Assembly: GCF_963966145.1 (NCBI RefSeq)
Contig: NC_091050.1
Location: 25,172,001 to 25,236,000, forward strand
Length of the DNA stretch: 64,000 nt
Origin: Tenebrio molitor
Lineage: Eukaryota; Arthropoda; Insecta; Coleoptera; Tenebrionidae
Reading direction: 5' to 3'
Shown here: positions 44,380 through 54,800 of the stretch, in pieces
Layout of the letters: each line of letters begins with the position of its first letter
Position numbering within the stretch: position 1 is the first letter of the stretch
Notes under the pieces: generated by a model
What the model was told of the DNA's origin: nothing
Seen by the model: only the letters and a program-made list of their open reading frames with translations
Database searches by the model: none
Program-made: the position numbers and the translations under genes

Positions 44380-44628
44380 TTAGATCAAACATAACCGAAT
44401 AGCTAGCTTGGTCATCCGATTTAACTCCTCTCGGTTATCTTTATGAAGATGATTAAAATCACAGGTTTACATTACCCAACCCGAATCGTTGGAAGATACA
44501 CGGATGTGTGCGACCACTACCATAGAAATATTTGAAACTATGCATGTGGAATGTCAAAGCAAAGTAGACTGTTCATTCACAGGAGGTGCATGGAGAACAT
44601 TTTGAAGATTTGTTGAAGTGACCACATT
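44380..44628 (+). pseudogene. Mariner-like transposase relic, C-terminal part
   Basis: With stops, the plus strand reads LAWSSDLTPLGYLYEDD (compare WPPRSPDLTPLDFFLWGyLKd; the third catalytic Asp has become Gly). It continues through a weak middle to HSQEVHGEHFEDLLK (compare C-x-x-x-GGHFEdLL). The order and spacing fit one transposase end. No N-terminal part or TIR was found. Confidence 0.6.
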
Positions 44629-46711
44629 TATTTACATTTTCATTTTTCCTTTCCATAAATATAATGTTATTATTGGTTCCTTATCTATTCATTATTCCTA
44701 TTCGCTCATTAGAATCCTGAATGACTTTTCTTTCTTTAAGTAAATATAAAGATGGAACAATTTATTCCACATTCCTATGAAACCACATTCTCATAATTTC
44801 AGAACGAATTGATGGTATTAAAAAAAAACGACCAATGTCGGATAGAGAATTAAATTAAGTGTCACATGACCTTTATAACAATTTGAAATGTTTCAGTTCA
44901 TAGGGACCCCAGCCCTATTTTTGCAAATATACACCTCAATGTTACGTTAAACAGTTTGTTCCAGTTTTTATCCGATGTTTCTAACTTGCCTGATTCAAAA
45001 CATAAGAGGAGAGGGGATTTTTTACGCTTAATTTGTATAATCAACGTAAAAAAAATATATGGACATTTTTTACCATTACCTTCTAAATCGTGTAATAATA
45101 AAGCGAATAAAAGTTCCTAAATTTTAAAATGTATGAAACATTTAAATCCATTTTTTGTTACTTTTGCTTTAATCATAACTAGGTAATCATGAATAATTTA
45201 AATGTTAATTTATACATGCAAATTAAAAACGTTCGCATGTCCAACCAACAAAGTTTTGAAATACCTAGTTTGAATCAACCTCACGTCAGTAAAAAATTTA
45301 ATCCAATCGAGTTATGTGGAGCACGCAAATTTTTCGTGAAGGTACAACACCAAAGCATTAAAACTCGATTACAGTTGTTGTTTAGTTTAGATTTAGAACA
45401 CCTTATTTTAATTTCTTTAATGCGCCATTGTTACATTATGGTTTTATTGGAGTATCACGTTAAACGTGGCTTCTAAAACAGCTCTACCATGCAATAAAAT
45501 TCAAATTATTGAACACGAAACGATAAACTAAGGTCCCTTTGCTATTACATTTGACCCAGAACTCAATCATGTTATGTTATGGTAATTTTGCTTTGTATTC
45601 CAGATTTGCTTTGAACGTAAGGATAAATACGTTTAAAATCTAATTTCTTAAAAGCAACGGAAACTGGCAAAAAACGTACGTAATATTGTGTTTGTTTTGT
45701 TTAAAAAAATGTTTACAGTGAATGTCAAAAATTAGAGAACGAGGTTCGATTTATAGGACCACAAAACAAAATTCAAATAAGAGTTTTAATTAGTTAAGCT
45801 TAAAAATAAAATATAGTGGCGCAAGAACACAACAAAACTTCATGTTACTGTTATTGATATAAAAAGATAAAAGTGTTAACGCCATTGTTTACAGCTTCCT
45901 TCAAGTTGTGCAATTAAACTCCGATAATTTCATATCGGATTAATTACTTGCGAAACATTATCCAATGATTTTTCCAGAAGTTAACGCTTATATCTCAAAA
46001 ACTTTAAGTGGAGGGTTAATGATCCGTAAAGTTTAATTCTGAATCTCAGAGGCGAATTAAAAGATGTCTTACTCGAAGTCGATCCAGTTCATAATAATTT
46101 TGAAAGTATCGATCCCTCCAGAAATTCTAAAGGGTATTGATTTCTGCTTCACTTTTCAGTAATTATGGTAACTTTTTAGATATTGTGATTCACGTAGGAT
46201 TTTACACTAGGTAGATCCATTTAAGTTAGAAATTATTCTGCCTCACTTAATAACAAATAATATTATTTTAAAAACATTTTAGATGTGGATTGTCAAACTC
46301 AAGGTTGCTTAAAATTTTATAAGAACTGTACGTTAGCGAGAAATCTGTCATGAATTTTAAATACTTTATAAGCGCCTAATTACTTTTCCTGGTAGTGCCA
46401 ACTTAACGACAAGTCCCCAATCCACATCTATAACGTTCCGACTATAGTTTGATCCATAATAAATTACGGTCGTGGCAAACTAAGTTGAAATAAATTTATT
46501 TCCATTTTTGAACAATAGTGCAAATACCTGACTGAAGAAATAAAATTTTTATTTGAAGAAGTAATCCAGATGTGTAAAAAAATGGAAATAGGGCGCTGAC
46601 AATTTGGGTGAGTATTGTAGATACAATTAAATTTTATAGGCTAACTATTTTGTACACTAAATTAATATATCCGTCATCTTCATTTTTTAGATAATAAGTT
46701 CCTGTCGGCTG
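44629..46711. other. AT-rich sequence without a recognised gene
   Basis: A 95-codon ATG-started frame at 45189-45476 has ordinary composition and no motif. I treat it as chance. No TIR pairs were seen. Confidence 0.4.
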
Positions 46712-46713
46712 TA

Positions 46714-46976
46714 CAGTTGCGGAATTAAAATTTCGGGCACTATTTTTCTGTCACTTCAACAAAATCTCTGTAAAGCACCTTCTACTGTCATCATGACTAA
46801 CATTAAATCATCGCTTTGATATGTTGCCTACCCGTTATTATGCCACAAATAACAATTTTTGAATGCCAAAAAGACAAAAACATGACAAGAGTAAAAAATA
46901 AGGTTATTAATGTAAAGGTTGTTTTAGAGTTTATATCATGACATTGACAGTGCCCGAAATTTTAATTCCGCAACTG
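46714..46976. mobile_element. MITE, TIR CAGTTGCGGAATTAAAATTT
   Basis: CAGTTGCGGAATTAAAATTT then cgggcact at the left is an exact inverted match to the right end (agtgcccgaaattttaattc then cgcaactg), TA on both sides. The perfect 28-base TIRs suggest a young insertion. Non-coding interior. Confidence 0.9.
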
Positions 46977-46979
46977 TAC

Positions 46980-49052
46980 TTGTTTCAGCAAGATTAAAAA
47001 AATGTTATTGCAGGACCGTCTTTTATTTTGATGCTTTCGTGATTTTGAATAATGCTTAGGAAATCTATCTTTGTCACCTATATTTGTTATGGTCATATAG
47101 AATCCAGATTTTGCAAAATTTAAGCTGTGTGAACGGGTAATTTTGAGATTAGGTTAAAGATAACATTGACAGCAATTAAAAAAATTATGATCGGTCTTCT
47201 ACTCACGGTCCCTTCTTGTTCCCACCTCTTCTTTACTTATTACTTGTGATACATTACTTTTATTTTGCCCATTATGAGTACCTATCTTATGGACCACTCC
47301 TCTTCTAATTTGGAAAGCATCAAAACTTTGTCTTGTCCTGTCAGTCGAGGCATTTTGACTTTTCAAAAGTTTAAATGTCAGAGTTGATTAATTACAACCC
47401 TGATTTAATACAGCGAAAAATGGGTGTACGCGAAAGTTTTGAAAGCAAGTGTATATATTATTTTTTCCAGAAAATAGTTATTTAAGTAACATGCCTATCA
47501 AGTACTACATATTTTTCAAAGGAGAAGTATACACACACGAGTGTTGCAATCCCACGCGTAAAAAAGTGGTTCATACACAAGTTACATACAGAATTTTATG
47601 CAATACTATTGTCTCTTTAAAATTAAATTATTAGGAAAAATTTATTAATAAAATTTCAAAAGATAAATCAATTAGCATTAATCTTTCTACTACCTATCAT
47701 TAACTTAGGAGACCAGTTAAAAGTCAAAACCAAAAATTAGATACATATGTATTTTACTTTTTTGGAAATTTATGAAATCCTAATTTTTTCTTAACAAAAT
47801 ATAGCATTATGGACATTTTCTGGATGAGCTTCCATTTATCTACAATAATTCCTGCTCTTTAATTGAATCAATAAAATGACAACAAATGTGTTTAGAAAAA
47901 CAACATTCTACATCTCACTAACTATTTGGCTGTGATAAATATTTGTTATAAATATTATTATTTAAAAAGCTTTAAAAAACGAACCCTAAACTTTTAAAAA
48001 TCAAGTTTTAGTGTCATTTAACGTTATTAGGTAGTTGAGAACAGATAGTTAGTAATTCATCTAAATCTTACAACTAGAAACACCTCCACCGACCGTGATA
48101 TTGGTTGATTGAGGGGTAATTAGTGTAGAAGAGAGCACAATAGAGCCTGTTTACATAGAGGGCTGTAGCTGACACGTGCGTTAAGCTCTAAGGGTGGCAA
48201 TTCTACAAACCACCCAGATAAATTTGCGTCCAGGCAGTTCTATAAACTTCCGCAGAATTACACGGCGTGTTAGACACCGATAAATTACACAGTGACGTCA
48301 TAAAAACAGTCGATTTGTAAGGGTCAAATTAAAACCTTTCAATATATCTCAATTGTTACAAAATAATAAAGTGGATGATAGAGATTTAAAATGGCATGGG
48401 TAGTGCTGGAAAATGAAATTTTCGCTCTTTTCATAAATCAATGAAAGGGCCGCTCATGCAATAAAAACGTATTAAAATAACAGTGGATTAGCGTACTCAA
48501 CTACGGACTAATTTTACTAAACTGTTTGTTCGGCCATCCATAAAATTCTCTTACAAAGTTTATAATATAATTCAAATTGGATCGTTTTATGTTCCAATTA
48601 TTAGATGAGATATAAAAAATGTGTTTTTACCAAATTAGATGCAATTTTACAATATAAGTACAGGTCTAGCGGGAGATTCATGTTTGCAGTCTATAACTTA
48701 CGTTACCTAAAGGAAAGGACTTTTTAGTAAACGATGATAACCTTTAGAGTCAAATCTTATCTTTAAGCTAAATTTGTCCTGTCACTGAAAATGACCCTCC
48801 TCCTTAAATCCTTATTTATCGCTTAAGTTTTTGGAAATTTAACAGCAAAATATTATTTCCTATCACATTTGGTTTTATTCTTTTGGGCATCTGAATAGTT
48901 TTTTAGTGTCTATGTAATATTCATCCACGGAACAAAAAAATATCTCAAATTGTATTGTAACCAACTGTAACAATTAACAAGAAACAATGTAAAGATGACA
49001 TTTATACTTACTGTTGTATAAAAGCAAGTTTAAAAATCAAAGTATAACCTTA
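46980..49052. other. Unique sequence without a recognised gene
   Basis: 48070-48300 is less AT-rich and lacks TE signatures. No frames with motifs. Confidence 0.4.
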
Positions 49053-49054
49053 TA

Positions 49055-49669
49055 CAGTGTGGAAACCACTTATGGAATAAATTCAGTAATTTCAAAACTA
49101 ATGACATTTGTCAAAAACGCTGAAACAGGTCGATTTTTATTTCTCATGGTGCTTATTTTAAGTTGCTTCACTCGTTCATGACGTCATCCATTTTTAAGCT
49201 ATGACGTCATCACCATTTTTTTTTAAACGACAACACTGACTTTTTTCTTCTTCTTCTGATAGACCTTACTACTACCTAAACGATTAATGAAAAAAATTGG
49301 TACTTGGTATTTTACTTCAAAATTTTAATTTAACTTTTAATGTAAAAATTTTAATTGACCTTAAACAGGAAGAAACAAACATCTAAGGTTAACAACAAAA
49401 TGTAACGTAAATGTTGAAATTACCCCCCGCCAACTTTTGGCACTGTGCACCGCGCTCAATAATGTCAGGTTTGGTCTATTAAAGTAAACCCTCGATTTTA
49501 AATAACCACATAGAAAAAAAAATAAGTACAGTTAATTTCAAAATTATCGAGTACACCTCAACTTAAAATAAGCATTATTAAAAACAAAGATTGACCTATT
49601 TCAGCGTTTTCGGCAAATGTCATTAGTTTTGAAATGACTGAATTTATTCCATAAGTAATTTCCACACTG
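49055..49669. mobile_element. Tc1/mariner-type MITE, CAGTGTGGAAACCAC
   Basis: CAGTGTGGAAACCACTTATG with gaataaattcagt at the left, inverted at the right (gaatttattccataagtaat then ttccacactg). TA both sides (49053-49054 and 49670-49671). The left arm includes the gacgtcatcaccatt and ttaaacgacaacactgac block shared with 13499 and 26687. Confidence 0.9.
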
Positions 49670-49729
49670 TATATCGCGCTTATAAATTACAAGTGAGGAA
49701 TGAACGCAAATTGTCTGAGGAGCGTGGTA

Positions 49730-49783
49730 AAAAATTCCGGACACCTACAAAACTCAACAGTTTTGTAGGTGTCCGGAATTTTT
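49730..49783. repeat. Perfect 25 bp palindrome containing two Tc1 end sequences
   Basis: AAAAATTCCGGACACCTACA plus AAACT (49730-49754) is exactly complementary to 49759-49783, with a CAAC loop. The aaaaattccggacac part equals the inner TIR of the Tc1-like element. Confidence 0.95.
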
Positions 49784-49927
49784 CATGTTTCAACAACTTG
49801 TGATACATGAAAAATCATGAAATCTCCTAAATTATGCTTAAATAAGGAACTCCATCTTTGGAATGATGGAATGAAAAAACAAAATGCAGAAAAGATAAAT
49901 TAACAAAAATAATGGAATATTTAATAA

Positions 49928-50440
49928 ATGAATTTAGCAGTTAAATTCAACTTATTAAAGGATACACAACCACATTATATTTATAAATCAGAAAGTTGTT
50001 TGGAAAATGACAATTACAAATTATATTTTGATCATACAGTTTTAACTGACATTCATATTCAGCATAACAGACCAGACATTATTATTTTAAATAAACAACA
50101 AAAGCAAGCATATCTTTTAGATATAGCTGTTCCAAATTCACACAATATAACACAGACATATAACACAAAAATTAATAAATATTTAGAACTCTCCGTTGCT
50201 ATGAGAAATCTTTGGTGTTTAGAAAAAATTTCGATTTTAGCACTTGTAATTTCAGCAACGGGAATAGTACCGCAATCTCTTTTTAAAAATTTAAAAACTC
50301 TGGATTTAGATAAAAAATTGGTAGTTGAAATTCAAAAAGGTATATTATTATACTCATGTCACATCGTGAGGAAGTTCCTTAACATTGACACAGAACATAA
50401 TACACAACAAAGTCAAAATGTGGAGGCGAGACGCCGGTAA
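49928..50440 (+). CDS. LINE restriction-like endonuclease C-terminal domain, 170 codons open
   Basis: Seen: ATG-started frame of 170 codons. LYFDHTVLTDIHIQHNRPD leads into IIILNKQQKQAYLLDIAVPN and, ten residues on, KINKYLEL. Later segments include ILALVISATGIVPQSL and HIVRKFLNID. Known: non-LTR retrotransposons of the restriction-like endonuclease type end in a domain with a PD...D-type nuclease core followed by K-x-x-KY. Here RPD (Asp50), Asp65 and the KINKY stretch occupy those positions. The second motif reads D-I-A rather than D/E-x-K. The frame is 5'-truncated (no RT upstream) yet without stops, so it is fairly recent. The 3' UTR runs to about 50565. It sits inside a Tc1-like element. 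A related RT relic is at 42560-43020. Confidence 0.7.
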   Translation: MNLAVKFNLLKDTQPHYIYKSESCLENDNYKLYFDHTVLTDIHIQHNRPDIIILNKQQKQAYLLDIAVPNSHNITQTYNTKINKYLELSVAMRNLWCLEKISILALVISATGIVPQSLFKNLKTLDLDKKLVVEIQKGILLYSCHIVRKFLNIDTEHNTQQSQNVEARRR

Positions 50441-50570
50441 TTATGTTGATAAGCACTGCACTATTACTTGATAGTATTATCCGTAATAGTGTATGTACTC
50501 CGGCAAAATTGCCGTGCCGCCGGGTGGTGGAGGGTTAAAAACAATTAACATGTAATGAAGACCTAAAATA

Positions 50571-51640
50571 ACATTACTAATTCAACATTAATAACGGGTG
50601 TTACCACCACGAGCTCTTATAACGTCTCTTAAACGTTTTGGAATGTTTTGAATGAGAGTGGTAATGTAATCTTGAGGTATTTGAGCCCATTCTTTCTGCA
50701 GAGCCACTTGTTTAGGACTGTAACCCTTTTGTATGCTGTATTTTACTGGGTTGTTGCAATCGAATTGGACGCTTTGAGATGGACGTCTTTATTCGAGAAA
50801 AAATAACTGTCACTTTTGTTGAGTACTTTATTCGTCTCTGGTTTCTAGTTATTCTCTACCTACTCCTACTATTTACAAAATTTTACCTTAAATACTACCT
50901 ACTTCTAGAAAACTGAGAGTGGGGGTGTAAGCACCCGTCCAGACCTTCGTGGGTACAGTTGGACGTAACAGAAATGCAACACCACTCTTAAGCCATTCAA
51001 CGTCGGGGTTGGCGACGTCTCACTCTTTTGCCAAGAAAATCCCAGACATGCTCTATTGGATTCAAGTCGGGGCTATTGGCTGGCCACGGAAGACGTCGTA
51101 TACTAACTTGATAACAAATATCGAACGACAATTCTCGCCATGTGCGGGCAAGCATTGTCATCCATAAAAAGAAAATTCTCGCCAATAAATGGCGCATAGG
51201 GAACCACATGAGGTTCTACACATTCCAGGATGTACCTATGTGCCGTCATTGCGCCGTTTTTAACAAATACCAAATTAGTGTGGGCCTCTAACGACATACC
51301 AGCCCAGATCATTATACTGCCTCCATTATATCCAGTATAAGAGCACGTTCTTCCATTCGTTGTCGCCCCAATTCACATACTGGTGTGCAAACTCAAGCCG
51401 TGCTCTTCGATGTTCTACCGTTAATCTGGGGCCTGTAGCTGGTGTTTTCGCAGACAAACCTCTTTCCTTCAGTCTCCTTCGGACAGTTAAGGCTGAAATC
51501 ATAACTCCAAGAACATCTGCTGATCGTCCACTAAGAATAGTTGATGGCAATCCCCTATCTCGCAACACAGAAAGACACAAAAACGGTCATCTCGATCAGT
51601 TGTTGACCTGCTACTACCAGATCCGGGCCTTATAGCTTGG
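50571..51640 (-). pseudogene. Tc1-like transposase relic
   Basis: Minus strand in order: LRDRGLPSTILSGRSAD; then SALTVRRRLKERGLSAKTPA, the second helix-turn-helix of Tc1-type transposases; HRRARLEFAHQYVNW and EWKNVL. The block with the first catalytic Asp is missing. Then come IMIWAGMSLEAHTNLVFVKN and NFLFMDDNACPHMARIV (second Asp present), PANSPDLNPIEHVWDFLG (catalytic Glu present), VRRRQPRR, and after an insertion WAQIPQDYITTLIQNIPKRL to the end near 50571. Deletion, frameshifts and the inserted LTR-like segment at 50752-50970 make it inactive. The two ends are those of 49715-51811. Confidence 0.85.
50752..50970 (-). mobile_element. LTR-like insertion (possible solo LTR)
   Basis: Interrupts the Tc1 transposase. 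Read on the minus strand it begins TGTTACGTCC, contains AATAAAG near its 3' part, and ends TTGCAACA, a TG...CA layout of about 219 bases typical of Gypsy-type LTRs. Flanking 5-base duplications do not match (gggtt-like and gaaat-like), so age or misplacement of ends is possible. Confidence 0.4.
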
Positions 51641-51813
51641 AAATTACTTAATGCTGGTGTTGCCCTAAAGAGTACAATATAATAATTAGCATTTTCTTTT
51701 AAAACCCTACTAAGGCATTAGTTGATTGATTAACTTAAATTTTCGCAAAAAATAAATTAAGTACTTTAAATTTAAAAAAATGAAGTGTCCGGAATTTTTT
51801 GAGCGCTACTGTA

Positions 51814-53894
51814 GTATTAAATGTTTATTGTACTTATTTAAATATTATAATCGCAAAATTCTGTTCTTTTCATTTTTTAAAATACTGTTATTCTTAACTC
51901 AAAGTTCAAGACTACAAAGCACTATAACATGGCAATCCACTTTAGATTAACATATTCGCATTTTAAAGCGAAATCTTCATAGTAAATAGCAATTTTGCGA
52001 TAATTTTTCCTATAAATTATTCAGCTGTAACCGAAATTATTGTTATCATTTTAATGCTAGGAATAAATTTCGTAAATATTCATTCTTGTCTGTATCGTAG
52101 TATTTTTTTGTGTGCTAAGTACTTCTAATACAAAATTTGTAACATAGGCACAAATACATCAGTGGCAGCTCGAATCATTTTAAATGGGAGGCTTAACGAG
52201 AATGTGGTTACTTGGGTGGTGTTTTTAGACTTTCTATATTTGGTAAATGCTGTAAATAATTTAGGCAAAGCACAATCCACGGTGATGTTCTTAGAGTTAC
52301 TGCTACGAAAACAGATAAAATAAAACAAAATAAAACTCTTTATTTCCTCACATCAATGAAAATTTACCAAAATCATTGTCTGTAATAAAATATTTATTAA
52401 ATCCTTAGGTTTCACCATTGACAGCTTTCCTACGCCTACCTAGTGCTTTTGCTGTTACTTTGTCTGCATAAGATAGTGGCGGTGGCAACCTCTAGTGGTA
52501 CACCAACAAGATGTAAACAGATGCTACTTTAAAGATAGCAGTAGCTTTGTGTAACTTATTAAAAGAAAAATTATTACCAAAAGAATAGCTAACATAGTTT
52601 AAATAGAGCAAAAGAAATAATGCCAGTGTCAGTGTAAAATAAATATTTTGCAGATAGTTTCAGTAAATAATAATTTTAAATGACACTAAACTGAATCAGT
52701 TAGATATACAAACCAAAAACTAAACGCTGTAGTTTCTAATTTGCAGCGTGGACACGTCGTCTACAAAAAGATGTTAATGTACACCAAGTTTATAGTTTGG
52801 CCTAAGCCAGCTATTTGGACAGTGTTTTATTTGTCACTTTGGTGTGAATGGATTTGAAGTTTGGGAGAATATTATTCACAGGTAAGTCACATTTATTACC
52901 AAATACTTGATCCATAAAAAGTATACAAAATAAATATTCAAAATAAAAAAGCAGTCGAATCTAATTAATGAAGATTTAATTAACTAAAACTGTACAGAAG
53001 TTTTAAAAATTTAACGAACAAGATTGTCTTTACGTATAAAAAATCGATAGATTTAAATAATACTAAAATACCTACTCAATTTATTGATCAAATTTGTTAC
53101 GTGTCTGAAATCATGAAATGTAAAAGAATTTTTTTAGTGCAGTCAATGGACCATTTGAAGTGAACATTAAATCGCCCGTCCTCGTTGCTTCGTATCCTGA
53201 TCAAGTGTTACTCCAAGATGTTGTTCTTGCTTCAATAGATGACTATTTTTTTGAAAAGTTAAGAATTTTGAACAAAAAGTGATGGAAACATGATGCGTAC
53301 AAAACTCTTCACTGTTTATTAGGGTCGATGAACATCTATCTAACTAGTATTAAAAAAATCAAACACATTTTTAAGTAGGAATAAGAACTTTTTGCTCTAG
53401 AATTATTTTCTTAAAATAAATTAATACGATTGTGTAGGTAATAATGTAGCACTGTCAAGTATCTTAACAGAAATTCCTTTTCTATTTTCTTTATTTCTGT
53501 AGCAAATTACACCAAGTGATAAAGTTCCCGCAAACTGTAAAATTTCTCATGTATCAACGCACAAGAATGCGTTTTATGCTATCGATACTTGATTTTATAT
53601 TTTATTCAGAAACGGGAATAAACGCACGCAGATTGTTCAATCAATATTAGTAATGCATAAAGCGTAGGATTTTACAGAAAACATGAGGAACATTGTTGGT
53701 AAAAATGGTTGAAGCATGGCTAGGAGAGTTATTGTAAGTTGGTCAAATACAGCAAAGTTGCAGCTCAAGTATGAAGGGTTTTACAAAATGTGATTTTTCG
53801 ACTTTGGTATCGCTTTTTCAATTCTGGAAATGTTCGGACAGGACAATGCCTAAGTTAACCACGAGCAACAATTATTCCAAGAAATGACCAATAC
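51814..53894. other. Mostly unique AT-rich sequence
   Basis: No protein family recognised. A minus-strand stretch near 52410-52500 reads LPPPLSYADKVTAKALGRRR, which may be a scrap of something but was not identified. See the candidate exon at 52848. Confidence 0.35.
52848..52881 (+). CDS. Candidate short first coding exon
   Basis: ATG followed by MDLKFGRILFT and a perfect donor, CACAG then gtaagt (52882). Preceding 80 bases are moderately GC-rich. Without a matching acceptor or protein match this is only a suggestion. Confidence 0.2.
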
Positions 53895-54500
53895 TTGCTT
53901 AACATTACCTTGCTTCCAAATGAATTTGCTGTAATCTGTACGCTCGAAAACCTATGTTTCACATTCCCCTTTATGAAAATCATAAATGGGCTCGAAGAAC
54001 GCAATCGAACACATGAAGACTGGACTCAGCTACTGTTTAGTGACGAATTTACATTTAGTATACGATCTGATAATAGACTTAACTTGATTGGATGTTAACG
54101 TAGAATCAGAAATAAACCACAATTTTTTCGAAGACGAACATACTATGAAGGTGACAGTTTGATGGTTTGAACTGGAATACGTAGTTATTGTCGTAGGAAT
54201 CTTTACTTTCTGTGTAATGGTTTTTTGAAAGCTGAAAAGCACCACGTGGGGTGTTTGCATAGCCATAGTGTTTCCATATGTATCAACAGTGAATGAACAA
54301 TTTACTTTTATTGATGGTAATGCTCAATAGCATCGAGTAAATCTTATGAATTAATGATTTTACAAGGTATTGACCTAGATGTTTGCCGAATTGCAATCCA
54401 ATTGAGTACGTCTAAAATGCTTTAGTAAGATGCATTGCAACTCGAGAGGTGCCACCATAGTTAGTCCGGGATATACCCCTTAATGAAGAATGCAAAAAGT
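53895..54500 (+). pseudogene. Tc1-like transposase relic
   Basis: Plus strand: LEERNRTHEDWTQLLFSDEF then TFSIRSDNRLNLIG, matching W-x-x-eDWkrvlFSDEsrF-x-l-x-sDgr. This contains the first catalytic Asp. In other frames follow RRTYYEGDSLMV (compare GGGSvMVWGGi), RRNLYFLCNGFLKAE, PYVSTVNEQFTFIDGNAQ (compare fqqDNArPH; Asp present), and SNPIEYV-like residues near 54400 (catalytic Glu region). The order is complete but frameshifted many times, so it is dead. A possible right terminus (ccctaaatgttttgagcagt, then gta) is near 54778-54800. A convincing left end was not found. Confidence 0.75.
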
Positions 54501-54800
54501 TTTTCAGAATAGCCGTAACAATCTGATCCCTTGTATCCTACTGAATTTTAATGCCGTTCTGGCTAGTAGAGCAAACCGTTCTGATCGTTAATTATTAAGA
54601 ACTTAAATGAGAGTGAGTTCAAATTGAAATTCCAATTTCCTGTGCTGATTAGTTTAAATTAAAATAAATTTTGATCATTTAAACATTTTATCCGTAGAGT
54701 TTTTAAATAAATATACATGGGTTTCATGTAATAAATGTCAATTTTTAATCCATGTCACAGTTCTGAAACTGAAATGTCCCCTAAATGTTTTGAGCAGTGT

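Larger units (their letters stand above)
49715..51811. mobile_element. Composite Tc1-like element interrupted by a LINE end
   Basis: The right end ttccggaatttttt-gagcgctactg precedes TA (51812-51813). The left end (ctgaggagcgtgg, aaaaattccggacac) is its imperfect inverted match. Between them is a minus-strand Tc1 transposase relic (50571-51640). Sequence from roughly 49790 to 50565 is instead a LINE 3' end, and 50752-50970 is an LTR-like insertion within the transposase. Confidence 0.65.

Noticed and set aside
45189..45476. 95-codon frame with an ATG
   Set aside because: No domain, no promoter or splice context, and composition like the surrounding non-coding DNA.
52410..52500. Minus-strand peptide LPPPLSYADKVTAKALGRRR
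   Set aside because: Looks protein-like but no family was identified and no gene structure surrounds it.
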